Source: Rhyzopertha dominica (Eukaryota > Arthropoda > Insecta > Coleoptera > Bostrichidae). Taken from it: a stretch of DNA of 64,000 bases. Both the position numbers and the translations under genes were made by a program. The notes beneath the pieces are model-generated. The model saw only the letters and a list, made by a program, of their open reading frames with translations, did not search any database and had not been told where the DNA came from. The DNA lies in the NCBI GenBank assembly GCA_025024175.1, contig QCXZ01000042.1, positions 4,171,501 to 4,235,500 on the forward strand. Reading direction: 5' to 3'. Positions 1 through 9,809 of the stretch are shown here, one piece after another. Within the stretch, counting starts at the first letter, position 1, and every line of letters starts with the position of its first letter.

Positions 1-3000
1 TTCTCCCTTATTATACTGTGTATCGTCAGGATGCAGTTAAAATTACTGCTATACTTTATGTTCGTATTGTTATCACAAAACCAATTATTTTAAATTATAG
101 GCTGAATATTCGTCATTAAGTATTCGTTTGCATTTTGGTTGATTTCAACAGTCAAATTAGGAAAATACTTTTTGATTTATATACCAACTATTTCTGCACA
201 TGAAATCATCGTGAGATTAAATAATTGTATGGTATACCGGGTGTCCGGTAAAAAATGCAAATTACCTATCATAACTTCGTTATTTATTGTCCGATTTTAT
301 TGAAACACAAGTAAATTAAATACCATCAAAAATATCAGAAAATATTCATATATAATTTTTTTTGGGTTTTTCATTAATTTCAAACAATAGTAAACTTTTT
401 ATTTTGAATACAATATAACATTAATTATATTCGGATTGGATTCTCTTTTCTGAATTCAACGATGTATAAGATATCTATTTTATGATAAAAGGTTATTGAA
501 AAAATAAAACGGTTAAGAAATTTCAACTTTGTGCCAACAAAATGCTATAAAGTATCAGTGTAAGCCTCTACTAATCTTAATTTGGCGGCAAAGAAGGTAT
601 TTTCGTACAATTTAATAAGAATTATAGTCAACAGACATCACTTAAAAAACTTAAACCACAACACCGTAGGTTCGTCTAAAATACAAAATTCTATGTTCTT
701 CATGTAGTACAAAAAATGACGAATTTCTACTAGCGAAACTGCACATAATATTCGGATATCAAAAACTACAATCCATGGTATTTTAAGAAAACAAAAATCT
801 AAACCGAACATAGCTCGACAAGCTCATGCACTGGAACAAAATTATCCATACTGAAGAATACAGTTTTATTATTTTTAATTAAGTACATTAGAAGAAGATT
901 AAAATTTTTACAGAATTATAATTTTGTGTGATAAATGCACTTTTAGCAGCAATATTATCATTAATAAAAACATACTTCGCCAGTACAGCCAAGAAAATTA
1001 GAGAATAATTTTCAGACGTCTCATTTAGTTTGAAGCACTCTTGTGCAATTTGAAAAAAAAGCATTAAATGAATATTAAATAGAATTCCGTAAAATAGATT
1101 TTCGTTTTTTATACTCGTTAATGCATTTCTGCTTATAGATAAACGCAGAATATTATTCCGCCTTGCATTAGCTAATGTAAACCAAAACCAGCGGAAAAAT
1201 TTGAGCTGACAATCTCGACGTCACTTCTTGGAAACTATTACGAAAAGTCGCATCTAGTTGAGCCCAATTAGTACGCCTCTTGTTGTGAAACGACATCCTA
1301 AGTATCATACCTGCCTGGCAATCGTATTAAATATTAATTTTATGCCTTGTCAGAGAAAATCATTTGCATTTTCGGTTTCAACATGCTACTCATGTTATCA
1401 TACACCCACGTTCAAGGGAACCAATTAACTCAGGAACTTTTCTACTTATAAATATTCATTGGAAAACAGCTGATGTTTGAATAAGTACGCGGTAAACAAT
1501 TATTTTAATGAAAACTGTACAGTGTGTTTTGAAAGGATCTCTTGCAAACGTGGGTGTTTGTAACCGTGCCTCTAGCATTATTTTCTTAAATTTTCTAAAT
1601 ATGGCCATTTAAATTGATTTTTTAAACATAAATAACTGTCATACAGTTCTCAAACACAAATGAATTTAATAACGTACTAATTAATTTTTTAAAATACATA
1701 CAGGATACTTTATCGTTAAAAGTTGTTATATTTACGTAAATTGTCATGAAATTATAATTGTATCTTCTGAAATGTATTTCATAGCTACTTATTGAAATGT
1801 TTACCTGCTTATTTTCCTCGCGTTTAAACAGAAACACTTGCATTAATTCTGCAGTTATGCGTTCTGTTATTTTAATGAAAATGCCACACAAAATACAGTT
1901 AAGAAGACAGAGATAGTGGAATAGAGAACTGCAGATATTAGTTGATTTTGTTTATACGATATAAATTAAATTTTGATAGGTAATAATAATTTAGCAGCTA
2001 GTTTACTAACTTACTCAATTATAAATTGTATTTTTATGTACACTATTATTTGAATTATGTAGAATATATAATTAGCAATGGAGTAATCTATGATTTTTTG
2101 TACACATTTTCTTTATCGACGGATTGTAGTAATATTTAAAAATTAAAAATCTAGTTCAGACTTGGAAGTAGTAGTAGTTATGCCAGGATTCTCTAGCATG
2201 AAAAAGAAATAATGAGTTGTTACAAGTAACCTAACAGAACTTCTGTTCTCTAAAACAATAATTTGCAGTATTATTAACACTGATTGTACTTAAAAAACAT
2301 AGTTACTTTATGGAAAAAAGTGGATGATTAGATTAGAGGAGTGATAACCTAGGCTAAATACTACGTTATACTATTTTGTGCGTTGTTTTTTTACTCTTTA
2401 CATTCATATTCGTGAAATATAAATAATAATAGAGCTTTCACAATATCTCTTGAATTGAATTTTAGTATTTGGCAATGACATGAAATTAGTTTTTTTACAA
2501 ACTTTTTAAGAGATTTAGTTATTTAATTTAACGTTGGTTTTTAAATTAAAAGAGACTGAATTTATACGCGAAAATGTATATACGTCTATGAAATTCTTGT
2601 ACCAATTTTATAATTCATTTCACATTTTATATAAAGTCATACTTATTAAAATCTGATTAAATGAACTGCTTACGAGATAGTCCATGTTATGCTTTTTAAA
2701 TTCTACTTAATACTTAACTGATAAAGATGTTTTACTAATCTTACTCACCTTCGATTTAATAACAACTATAGGACTACATCAACTAAAAATCAAAAGCCGT
2801 ATAGAAGGAAATTAAAAAAAATTACTACGCTACAATCGTAGCGTGCATGCGAAAAGTCCTAATTCATCATTCTAGTGAAAAATATAGGACATTATTAGAT
2901 TACACTATCAATTTTTACTTGGAAAAACGCTATCGTCCGTATGTTCATACTAAACAAACGCGGTTTTAATAAATCAATTTACTTGAAATAAGTCTTAGTT

Positions 3001-3850
3001 TATATAGATGTTCTTATTTCTATGTTAGACAATACACCGAATGTCTTGCTCTGTTTCAATCTTAAAATGAATGTCTTTTTAAATCTTAAGTTAACTATTT
3101 CAGTGTCTTCTGAATTTTTGAAAATAACCCTTATTTTAAGTTTAATGATTTATTTTATCGACACAGGGCATATTGCTTCCAAATCAACGCTGAAATCTAT
3201 AAAGATTATAAAAAAGTAAAAAATTATGATTGGCAAATGAAATTTGGCACATGATCGGACTTGAATTGAAGCATATGCTCGCAAAATAAATTAGTAAGCT
3301 TTTGCGTAGAATACGGTCGAAATACTTGAAATTATATAAATGTTACTCACGAAGAGAGGTTTCCTTTGTAATGTATGAAGTATTTTTTGAACTGCACAAG
3401 TAAACCACCCTTCCACTCTAGCTCTTAACCTAGACTGCCATTATAGAGACCCGGTATCAGCTTTTATAATTTTTAGCATCCTTAAAAATTTCAAGAATCT
3501 TATATGGCAACCCATTTTAACGGCGTTACTCTTTGTAGCTTGTTTATGTTGCGATAACTAAGTACTGTTTAATGATCCTGGTAATGCGTTTAGCTCTTCT
3601 TAATTGTCGCTTACTACGATTCTGAGGATGCGAGCGGCAAAAACTTTTAATTATTAATATCTCAACGGACGTATGACTGGATCTCCGACAAGTATGTTGC
3701 GGTCGAAGTATACCATCACTGCTCAAATGTTCGTTTTACAGTAAAAGCGAACTATTTATTACTTTTCATGGTATCGTATCAATTCTTTGGTTTATTAATA
3801 TAAAAATAAGGAATGTTAAAAATAAAGGCGTGGATTTATATCTAGGTTTA
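1..3850. other. AT-rich intergenic DNA, nothing recognised
   Basis: Very AT-rich sequence with only short chance open frames, none with a recognisable motif, signal peptide or conserved domain. No tRNA, rRNA, tandem array or terminal-repeat element was recognised. A short mobile-element-end-like string lies near 235-255 (GGGTGTCCGGTAAAA), but no partner end was found. Confidence 0.5.
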
Positions 3851-4069
3851 CTTAATTTATCAGATTTCGTCAGCTGATTTTTTCTTGTAGGATGGGATGC
3901 CATGAAAAGATACGAGTTTAACAAAGAATAACCTGGAATCTAGAAGACGGTTTTGGGCAGAAAAATAATGTAATATAGTTAAATATGTAATAGCATGGCC
4001 ACAAATAAAATGACTTATCAGTCAAACTTGTATTAACATATTTTTTTTAATTAAGATGTTTGAATAGCT

Positions 4070-4407
4070 TCAGAAACATTCGATGAGTAATAAAACAGAC
4101 AAAAAGATAACATGAAGAATAACTGACATCAAATCAAGGCTGCCAGAAATACAAATTTTTTTAAGATTATTTACTGGTTTGAATGAGATAAGTATAAATT
4201 TTTGATATTTTTTTATATCCGGTCTCTTATTAATGCTGTGAGTTTCTTTATTTAAACCTTTTCTAAAAATAATAAAATAAAAATAGTTAAAACAATTTGT
4301 GCTCATTCAATGTTCAGCTAACACAGATTTGTTGGATCCAATACATATACCTCTTTTATATGCGGTTATTCTACTTTTCAAATACCCTCTAGTTTGTCCA
4401 ATATAAC
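4070..4407 (-). pseudogene. PLE GIY-YIG endonuclease, C-terminal piece
   Basis: Reverse-strand reading gives YIGQTRGYLKSRI, then ICIGSNKSVLAEH, then a stop where the family usually continues toward a second histidine region; an open frame of 78 codons follows. The GIY-YIG nuclease of PLEs nicks target DNA for target-primed reverse transcription. Y-I-G-Q-T is the second half of its signature and LAEH is a typical downstream block. The in-frame stop and the insertion immediately upstream make it non-functional. Confidence 0.7.
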
Positions 4408-4420
4408 GTGAGGAACAAGA
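4408..4420. repeat. 13-bp target-site duplication, left copy
   Basis: GTGAGGAACAAGA is repeated exactly at 4962-4974 and brackets the hammerhead-bearing insertion. Removing the insert and one copy restores a continuous CNSC...YIGQT reading on the minus strand. Confidence 0.85.
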
Positions 4421-4961
4421 AAGTAAGAATTTAGGATGGCAATGCCATCTGTCAGCATTACACTGACATGATGACAAAGCCACCTAGCTGCCTTAACGGG
4501 TACTACTTCCTAAAGGAAGTGACCTGTAGCCTGACAAATTGACATGCAACTGCATACTTCAATTTGACAGCAGGCCCCCACGGCACTTTTTGCTAAAGGC
4601 AAGAACCAACATACATTAAAATGCATGTCTATGCTGTGCTGTCTACACCTCAACCAACTGCAAATTGAATTATGCAGTTGCATGCCAATTTGTCAGGCTA
4701 CAGGTCACTTCCTTTAGGAAGTAGTACCCGTTAAGGCAGCTAGGTGGCTTTGTCATCATGTCAGTGTAATGCTGACAGATGGCATTGCCATCCTAAATTC
4801 TTACTTTCATCATACCATTGCTTTGGTATATAAGCAAAACCAGTTCTATGCCGTGTTGTCTACACTAGACCTAAACTGCATTGACGAGTTGTAATGAGAG
4901 CGAAATAGTACTATCTGCAGTTGGTTGAGGTGTAGACAGCACAGCATAGACATGCATTTTA
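4421..4961 (-). mobile_element. Retrozyme-like hammerhead element, copy A (541 bp)
   Basis: Non-coding insertion in the PLE GIY-YIG region, flanked by perfect 13-bp duplications. It is mostly a long inverted repeat: nearly a whole ~350-bp unit in one orientation (right part) joined to another in the opposite orientation (left part). Its outer ends (AAGTAAGAATTTAGG at left, GACATGCATTTTA at right) are the same as the ends of copy B at 56116-56684 read in reverse. The right part carries a degenerate hammerhead (4874-4922). In the left part the hammerhead is cut off exactly at the cleavage-site side (CAACTGCA then AATTG, near 4675). Retrozymes are small non-autonomous retroelements with hammerheads, and PLEs are their presumed helpers in animals. 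I assign this class from structure, not from a database match. Confidence 0.75.
4874..4922 (+). ncRNA. Degenerate hammerhead ribozyme, copy A
   Basis: Stem I AACTGCA (4874-4880) pairs with TGCAGTT (4916-4922). The core reads TTGACGA (4881-4887) instead of CTGANGA, stem II is imperfect, GAAA is at 4902-4905, stem III is the palindrome ATAGTACTAT, and the cleavage triplet ATC ends at 4915. The C-to-T change at the first core base should abolish or strongly reduce cleavage. Confidence 0.7.
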
Positions 4962-4974
4962 GTGAGGAACAAGA
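4962..4974. repeat. 13-bp target-site duplication, right copy
   Basis: Exact second copy of GTGAGGAACAAGA, matching 4408-4420. Confidence 0.85.
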
Positions 4975-5019
4975 GTTACAACTAATCGGAAGGTTTATCT
5001 TAGAGAAAAAAGAATCGAC

Positions 5020-6064
5020 TAGAGGTGGTGAAAATCAGTATTTTTCGATAACAGGTAGTTTCGGAACTGTTGGAACTCAATACCTGTTCTAAATACCTGT
5101 TATAAAATAATAGGTATAGTCTTCGATCTGATTCTCCTTTAATGACCAAATAACCAACCCTATCTGCTAAGGAATAAGAGTAACCGACAAATGTTGAACT
5201 ACAGAAAAGCGGTTTAAGTACATTGTACTTTGATTGATTGACACTGAGGCTGGGACATACATGCAGTATGCTGACATAAGGTGGTGATTTGCCAAATCGT
5301 AGTATACTACCAAAACCACTCTGCAACTTTTACAATAAATTATAAATGTCAAATATTAGTTGCAATATCAATCGCCTGCAAAAATGCAAACGGTTTTGTT
5401 TGATAGCTGGCATCGGAATTTTTTAAATTAGGTTGTTTTATTAGGTATTGTTATGAGTCTGATGTTCTGACCAAGTTTTTTCGCTCTTCAAAATAAATAA
5501 AACACCATACCGAAAGTTTTTAAATTTAGTTTTTTACTTGCTTAACACAATATGTACCTAGTTACGGTTTATTATAACATAAGAAAGAAATTTGAAAATT
5601 TTTTCAAGGTTTATTCTGGTATATGCAACATTATTTAACATTAGACTATACAGTTCACAGCTAAGCTAATACTAAAAACATTACTTTGTTCGTTAATAGC
5701 GAAATATTTATTCAATGTGTGTGGTTCTATACTGAACGTTCAGAAACTGCATAATCTGCTAACGACGCTAACAGGGTACGTACCAACACAGACAGGTATC
5801 AGATATCAGAACGCCAAGCGCTACTCTTGCATAGACGATATAAAATAATAGGTATCTTCACCACTCAACAATAAGCCGGGTAGTACAAATCCTGACCGCT
5901 GCTTTCGTGTAGATAGGTAATATAACATATATGATATCCGGCAACCAACGCGCAATACAAGTATCTGCCGAACCTAGTATTTAGACAATCCATACCCGTT
6001 ACCTAGAACTGCTTGCTGATACCTGTTACCATATAACAGGTCCAGTATCTGCTTACCACCTCTA
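5020..6064. mobile_element. Non-autonomous hAT element inside the PLE
   Basis: Terminal inverted repeats TAGAGGTGGT (left) and ACCACCTCTA (right), flanked by 8-bp duplications GAATCGAC (5012-5019) and GAATTGAC (6065-6072), 7 of 8 matching. TAGAGGTGG is a common hAT terminus and 8 bp is the hAT duplication length. Its subterminal regions carry many copies of ACAGGTA/TACCTGT-like words, as is usual for hAT transposase-binding regions. No transposase frame is present. Confidence 0.8.
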
Positions 6065-6519
6065 GAATTGACCTTTACTATAAGGAACGATAGAAAAACA
6101 TAATTCTGGGAACATCTCTGGCGATGTCAGTAATTTTTTTCTGTTAGATCTTCAACATAAGGTAAATTACAAATTAACATAGGTGTGGATAAATTCACAC
6201 TATTTTGACTTATAGATGTAGTTAAAGACCTATCTGCATGTCTTCTCCCGTCAAACGAACGAATCTCTATTATTTTTAACTAAGGAAGGATGAGAAATTT
6301 TCACCACCCTATTGTAGAGACCTTGGACCACGGTAACTTTCATACACATTTTATGGTAAAGTACCTACCAGAAACATAAGGTTTATATGTTTATCGTCAA
6401 GGTAGGGCATACTTCTACTGGATTTCAACTTAATTGTAAATTATATAGAACGCTTAAATGAAAGATTGCAAAGACATCTTACAATTAGTTTCAGTGCTGG
6501 GCTACTCTGCCTTGATACG

Positions 6520-6579
6520 GTCCAATACTAAATCAGTTAGTATGTTCATGAACAAAAATACTACATCTAGACTAACCAT
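6520..6579 (-). pseudogene. PLE reverse transcriptase palm fragment
   Basis: Reading from 6579 leftward gives MVSLDVVFLFMNILTDLVLD, the conserved PLE/telomerase-like RT block that includes the first catalytic aspartate. The frame soon reaches a stop and the YADD-containing block is not recognisable, so the polymerase is inactive. Confidence 0.65.
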
Positions 6580-7269
6580 GACATAACCCTGAGATAATTG
6601 GAATTTGTTGAACTTTGAAAATTCGAAAGTCTGATATAATAAGGATCATTATAATTACGTAAGCTAGATAAAATCTTTTTTTTAAATATAGACAAATTAG
6701 AGGTTGGGGAATCCACAGAGAAAATAATAGATAACTTTTGTTTCTGTACCTTAGGAAAGGCGTAAAACTTTGCAATAACACACTTATTTGTATAAAGTTG
6801 TTTATATCAAAATTGGTTATAACATCACTCATCACTATTGTTTTAAATCAATTTATTTTGCGCTATCTTGAACTTGTTTTGAATTTCATAACACTTTCTA
6901 TCAGTGAGTAGTATTTTAGTAACATTACCTTTGTCCTGAGGAAAGCTTTTGTCTTGTTTCTGGTTGCATTCAAAGGATGACTGGAAATGAACGTTTTATG
7001 AATAAGAATAGTAGCAGTGATAATGTCCTTTTTAAGTTGTTAATATCATTCTTGTTAGGTTGAAGACTAAATTTAGGACCTAATGCTAAGAAGTTTAAAA
7101 ACTCAGTTAGTATATGTAAATTGTCAAGTTTTTATCCATCTTATCTTCATTTTTTGCTGTCTCTGTTTTAGATACTTTTATGTTTGATTTTGTAGAACAA
7201 TTTGTTGTAGATTACAGTTTGTTTATAATTGAAATCTTCACATATAAGTCTAGGGAAGACGTCCCTTAA

Positions 7270-8300
7270 TTTTTAAAAATAAGTAGGAAGCACATTGTTA
7301 TTATAGCAATCTTAATTTCTACCTTCAACCTAGTATTAAAGTGTCCCACGCAGTTTCTCAATGTATCTAAGTTTTACTGAGTTTGACAGGTACTTGTATA
7401 TCTTCTATGGCACACGTTCCCAGAAACCCGAAGCAGCAGACTTTAAAAAAAAACTCGTTATTTTGATGTCATTTACAGATATCGGCGTCTTCCACAGACA
7501 AGGTTACACATTTTTAAATTGTGCTCCATGTACGCTTTCTGACTGGAATACCAACGTTTAGATAAAGTCAAGGTGCTCTCTTTTCCATTTAGAATATACC
7601 GCGGTCTTTTGAAGTTAGGTCAACATCCTTACATTGTACGGTGGAACAAACATTTCGATTATTTTGAACAAACATTGCTTCTTTTATGCTAGTCGTTTCC
7701 ATTTTCTGCAAACAAACAGGTTTTGTTCAAGATACATTTTGAAGAGTTTGCTGAACTTGAACTTTGTGGTGTATGCTAATTTAAAATAATATTCGACGTT
7801 CTAACACGAGTCTAAGTTGGTTATTATTAAGAATACTGTTTGTTCGTGAAACTAGTCTTGCATATATCCTAGTTAAGTGCATGATACTGAATTAACATGG
7901 AAAAGGTATGACATAGTAAACGCAAATATGGACCATAGGAGAGTTATTGTAATGTGTTTATTATGCAAATGTAATAAAGTATCAGATTCGTCCATATCGT
8001 CAATGGAAGCTATTCTAAATATTCGTTTAATTTCTCCCTCAAAATACGTAAATATATTTCAGTCGTAAGTGTAACTTTGTAGAACTTGGGTCAAAAACTA
8101 TTCCATTAAGCAGGGGATTATGTTCTAACCAGTAGTGGCAATTGTGATAATTAACTCTTCCAGTCTTCTAAAATCGACAATGTCGCGAGCACCGTTTGGC
8201 CAGGCTTTAAAATTCACCCGGTCTTCGAAATTTCGAATAAACTACTATATACTGACCCAAGCTTTTTAAGCTTTTTGTTCTAGTTACCTTACTAACTTGC
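7270..8300. other. Intergenic DNA, no gene recognised
   Basis: Short open frames only (63-66 codons at 7361-7561 and 7877-8068), without motifs or homology I can recognise. The left part may contain more of the decayed PLE N-terminus but I could not align it. Confidence 0.4.
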
Positions 8301-8307
8301 CATATTA

Positions 8308-8345
8308 CAGGTCACTTCCTTTAGGACAGATGGCATTGCCATCTA
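8308..8345 (+). mobile_element. Small remnant of the hammerhead element
   Basis: CAGGTCACTTCCTTTAGGA joined to CAGATGGCATTGCCATC. Both strings occur in copies A and B (56579 and 56652) but are about 55 bp apart there, so this is an internally deleted scrap. No hammerhead core remains. Confidence 0.55.
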
Positions 8346-8548
8346 TTTTTCTGCTAATACATAGTTTGTTTATACTCTTTTTTGGAAGTAGTTGCAAGAG
8401 GCGAAAGCAAACTGAAACACCTTTATCCAGATATTGTCCCTTTTTCACTCTACAGTGTATTAAAGCAGATTTTTGTGCCTGCATCAATATACACTGAATT
8501 ATTTGTTTGTTTATTAATATGTACCAATTCCAGAAACAATCGTTTTTT

Positions 8549-8932
8549 TTAATTTATTTCTTTGTCTAAAATTGCGGGATCTTCAAAATTAAATATATGA
8601 TCCAAATCGAAACAATGATTAAAAATTACTGATGTTGATTTTCCATTTAAAACGTCTCTTTTATGTTCTTTTAATCTATCATTCAAATGTCTGCAAGTCT
8701 GCCCAACATAAACAGACTGACAATCATTACATTTAATCATATAAACAATGCTAGTAAGATCTCCAATTTTAGTTTTTGACTTTAATTTTGAAAATAAATC
8801 CCCAACTCTAATCAGAGGGTAATAACTTACTCGAACATTACAGAACTTTACTAATAATTTATTTAGTTTATTACTAAGACCTTCAGTATAAGGAATGGTA
8901 CAAAATTTGGAAAATTTATTTGTAGAAACCAC
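8549..8932 (-). pseudogene. PLE RT tail plus GIY-YIG endonuclease, 5'-truncated
   Basis: A 127-codon open frame beginning TNKFSKFCTIPYTEG (the linker after PLE RT), then IVYMIKCNDC, VYVGQTCRHLNDRLKEHKRD, SVIFNHCFDLDHIFNFED and ILDKEIN. These are the GIY-YIG signature (I-V-Y with Y-V-G), the CxxC pair, the catalytic-region arginine (NDRLKEH) and the usual H-F-F terminal block. All key residues look intact, but the RT is absent because the element ends at the palindrome centre. It differs from the right-arm copy by lacking that copy's frameshift. Confidence 0.85.
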
Positions 8933-8954
8933 CCGGATAAAATAGAATCAATAA

Positions 8955-9364
8955 GGTGGTTTCTACAAATAAATTTTCCAAATTTTGTACTGTTCCTTAT
9001 ACTGAAGGTCTTAGTAATAAATTAAATAAATTGTTAGTAAAGTTCTGTAATGTTCGAGTAAGTTATTACCCTCTGATTAGAGTTGTCAAAATTAAAGACA
9101 AAAACTAAAATTGGAGATCTGACTAACATTGTTTATATGATTAAATGTAATGACTGTCAGTCTGATTACGTTGGGCAGACTTGCAGGCATTTGAATGATA
9201 GATTAAAAGAACATAAAAGAGACGTTTTAAATGGAAAATCAACATCAGTAATTTTTAATCATTGTTTCGATTTGGATCATACATTTAATTTTGAAGATCC
9301 CGCAATTTTAGACAATGAAATAAATTTTAAAAAAACAACTGATTGTGGAAATGGTACATATTAA
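8955..9364 (+). pseudogene. PLE GIY-YIG endonuclease, frameshifted mirror copy
   Basis: Mirror image of the neighbouring minus-strand copy. The upstream part encodes the same FSKFCTVPYTEG linker, then a net 11-bp deletion shifts the frame near 9087. The rest reads IVYMIKCNDCQSDYVGQTC through HTFNFEDPAILDNEIN, ending at a TAA shortly after GNGTY. Position 2 of the VYVG block is changed to DYVG. Confidence 0.85.
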
Positions 9365-9703
9365 TAAACAAACAAATAGCATAAATAAAAGAAGTGATAT
9401 TAACAACTTATCAAAAATTTACACCTATTTACTCCATTTTAAAAATTTTCGTGTTTGATAATAACCGTCGTTGTGCCTGCTTGCATGTTTCATGTTATCG
9501 CAATTATACCTATTATTTGTATGTTTTATCAATTTGGCATAATTATATTATTCTTTTTGAATGTAAATTACCTTAATGTTACAAATAATTTGTTCGAGTT
9601 CTGTTACTTTGTGGTTGGTTTGTGTGATCCTGTTCAGCGCCCTTAATTAATCCATAACTAGAAGTAAGTGTTACATGTAGTTTATGTATAAATTAAATAA
9701 AAG

Positions 9704-9755
9704 ATTTTAGGCCCTGACGAAGGAGGCAGATACCTCCGAAAGCTTGGCGAAAAGT
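9704..9755 (+). ncRNA. PLE-type hammerhead-like motif
   Basis: CTGACGA at 9714-9720, stem II GGAGG (9722-9726) with CCTCC (9733-9737), GAAA at 9738-9741, minimal stem III AGCT, and a CTT triplet ending at 9745. Stem I GCC (9711-9713) pairs with GGC (9746-9748) and, after a 2x2 internal loop, TTT with AAA. An extra A at 9721 between the core and stem II departs from the canonical fold. It lies ~340 bp past the end of the GIY-YIG frame, where PLEs carry type I hammerheads. Confidence 0.6.
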
Positions 9756-9809
9756 TAAGAGAATTTGTAATTTATTGAGACCGACGCCCTGATAAAATAG
9801 AATCTACAA

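Larger units (their letters stand above)
3850..7260 (-). mobile_element. Decayed Penelope-like retroelement (PLE), nested insertions
   Basis: Reverse-strand remains of a PLE: reverse transcriptase followed by a GIY-YIG endonuclease. Reading right to left I see LGPKFSLQPN near 7070, DKGN near 6930, the RT palm motif SLDVVFLFMNI near 6575-6530 (family form SLDVVSLFTNI), LPYVEDLTE near 6170-6140, VPYSKG near 6075, then CNSC and YIGQT near 4980 and 4400, followed by SVLAEH near 4310. Stops and frame changes are frequent and most of the RT between palm and thumb is missing, so it is dead. Two elements interrupt it: a hAT (5020-6064) and a hammerhead-bearing element (4421-4961). A string CTGACGAAATCTG near 3870-3850 on the minus strand may be the decayed 3' hammerhead typical of PLE ends. 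The outer limits are approximate. Confidence 0.8.
8498..9380. repeat. Large palindrome of two PLE 3' ends
   Basis: The left arm 8498-8933 and right arm 8955-9380 are near-identical inverted copies around a 21-bp spacer. Each carries the same PLE RT-tail plus GIY-YIG coding region. The spacer contains GGATAAAATAGAATC, almost identical to the PLE 3' flank at 9789-9802. Differences between the arms include a net 11-bp deletion in the right arm near 9087. Confidence 0.85.

Noticed and set aside
5000..5326. 108-codon minus frame as a protein
   Set aside because: Runs from PLE sequence into the terminal region of a hAT element; no conserved domain.
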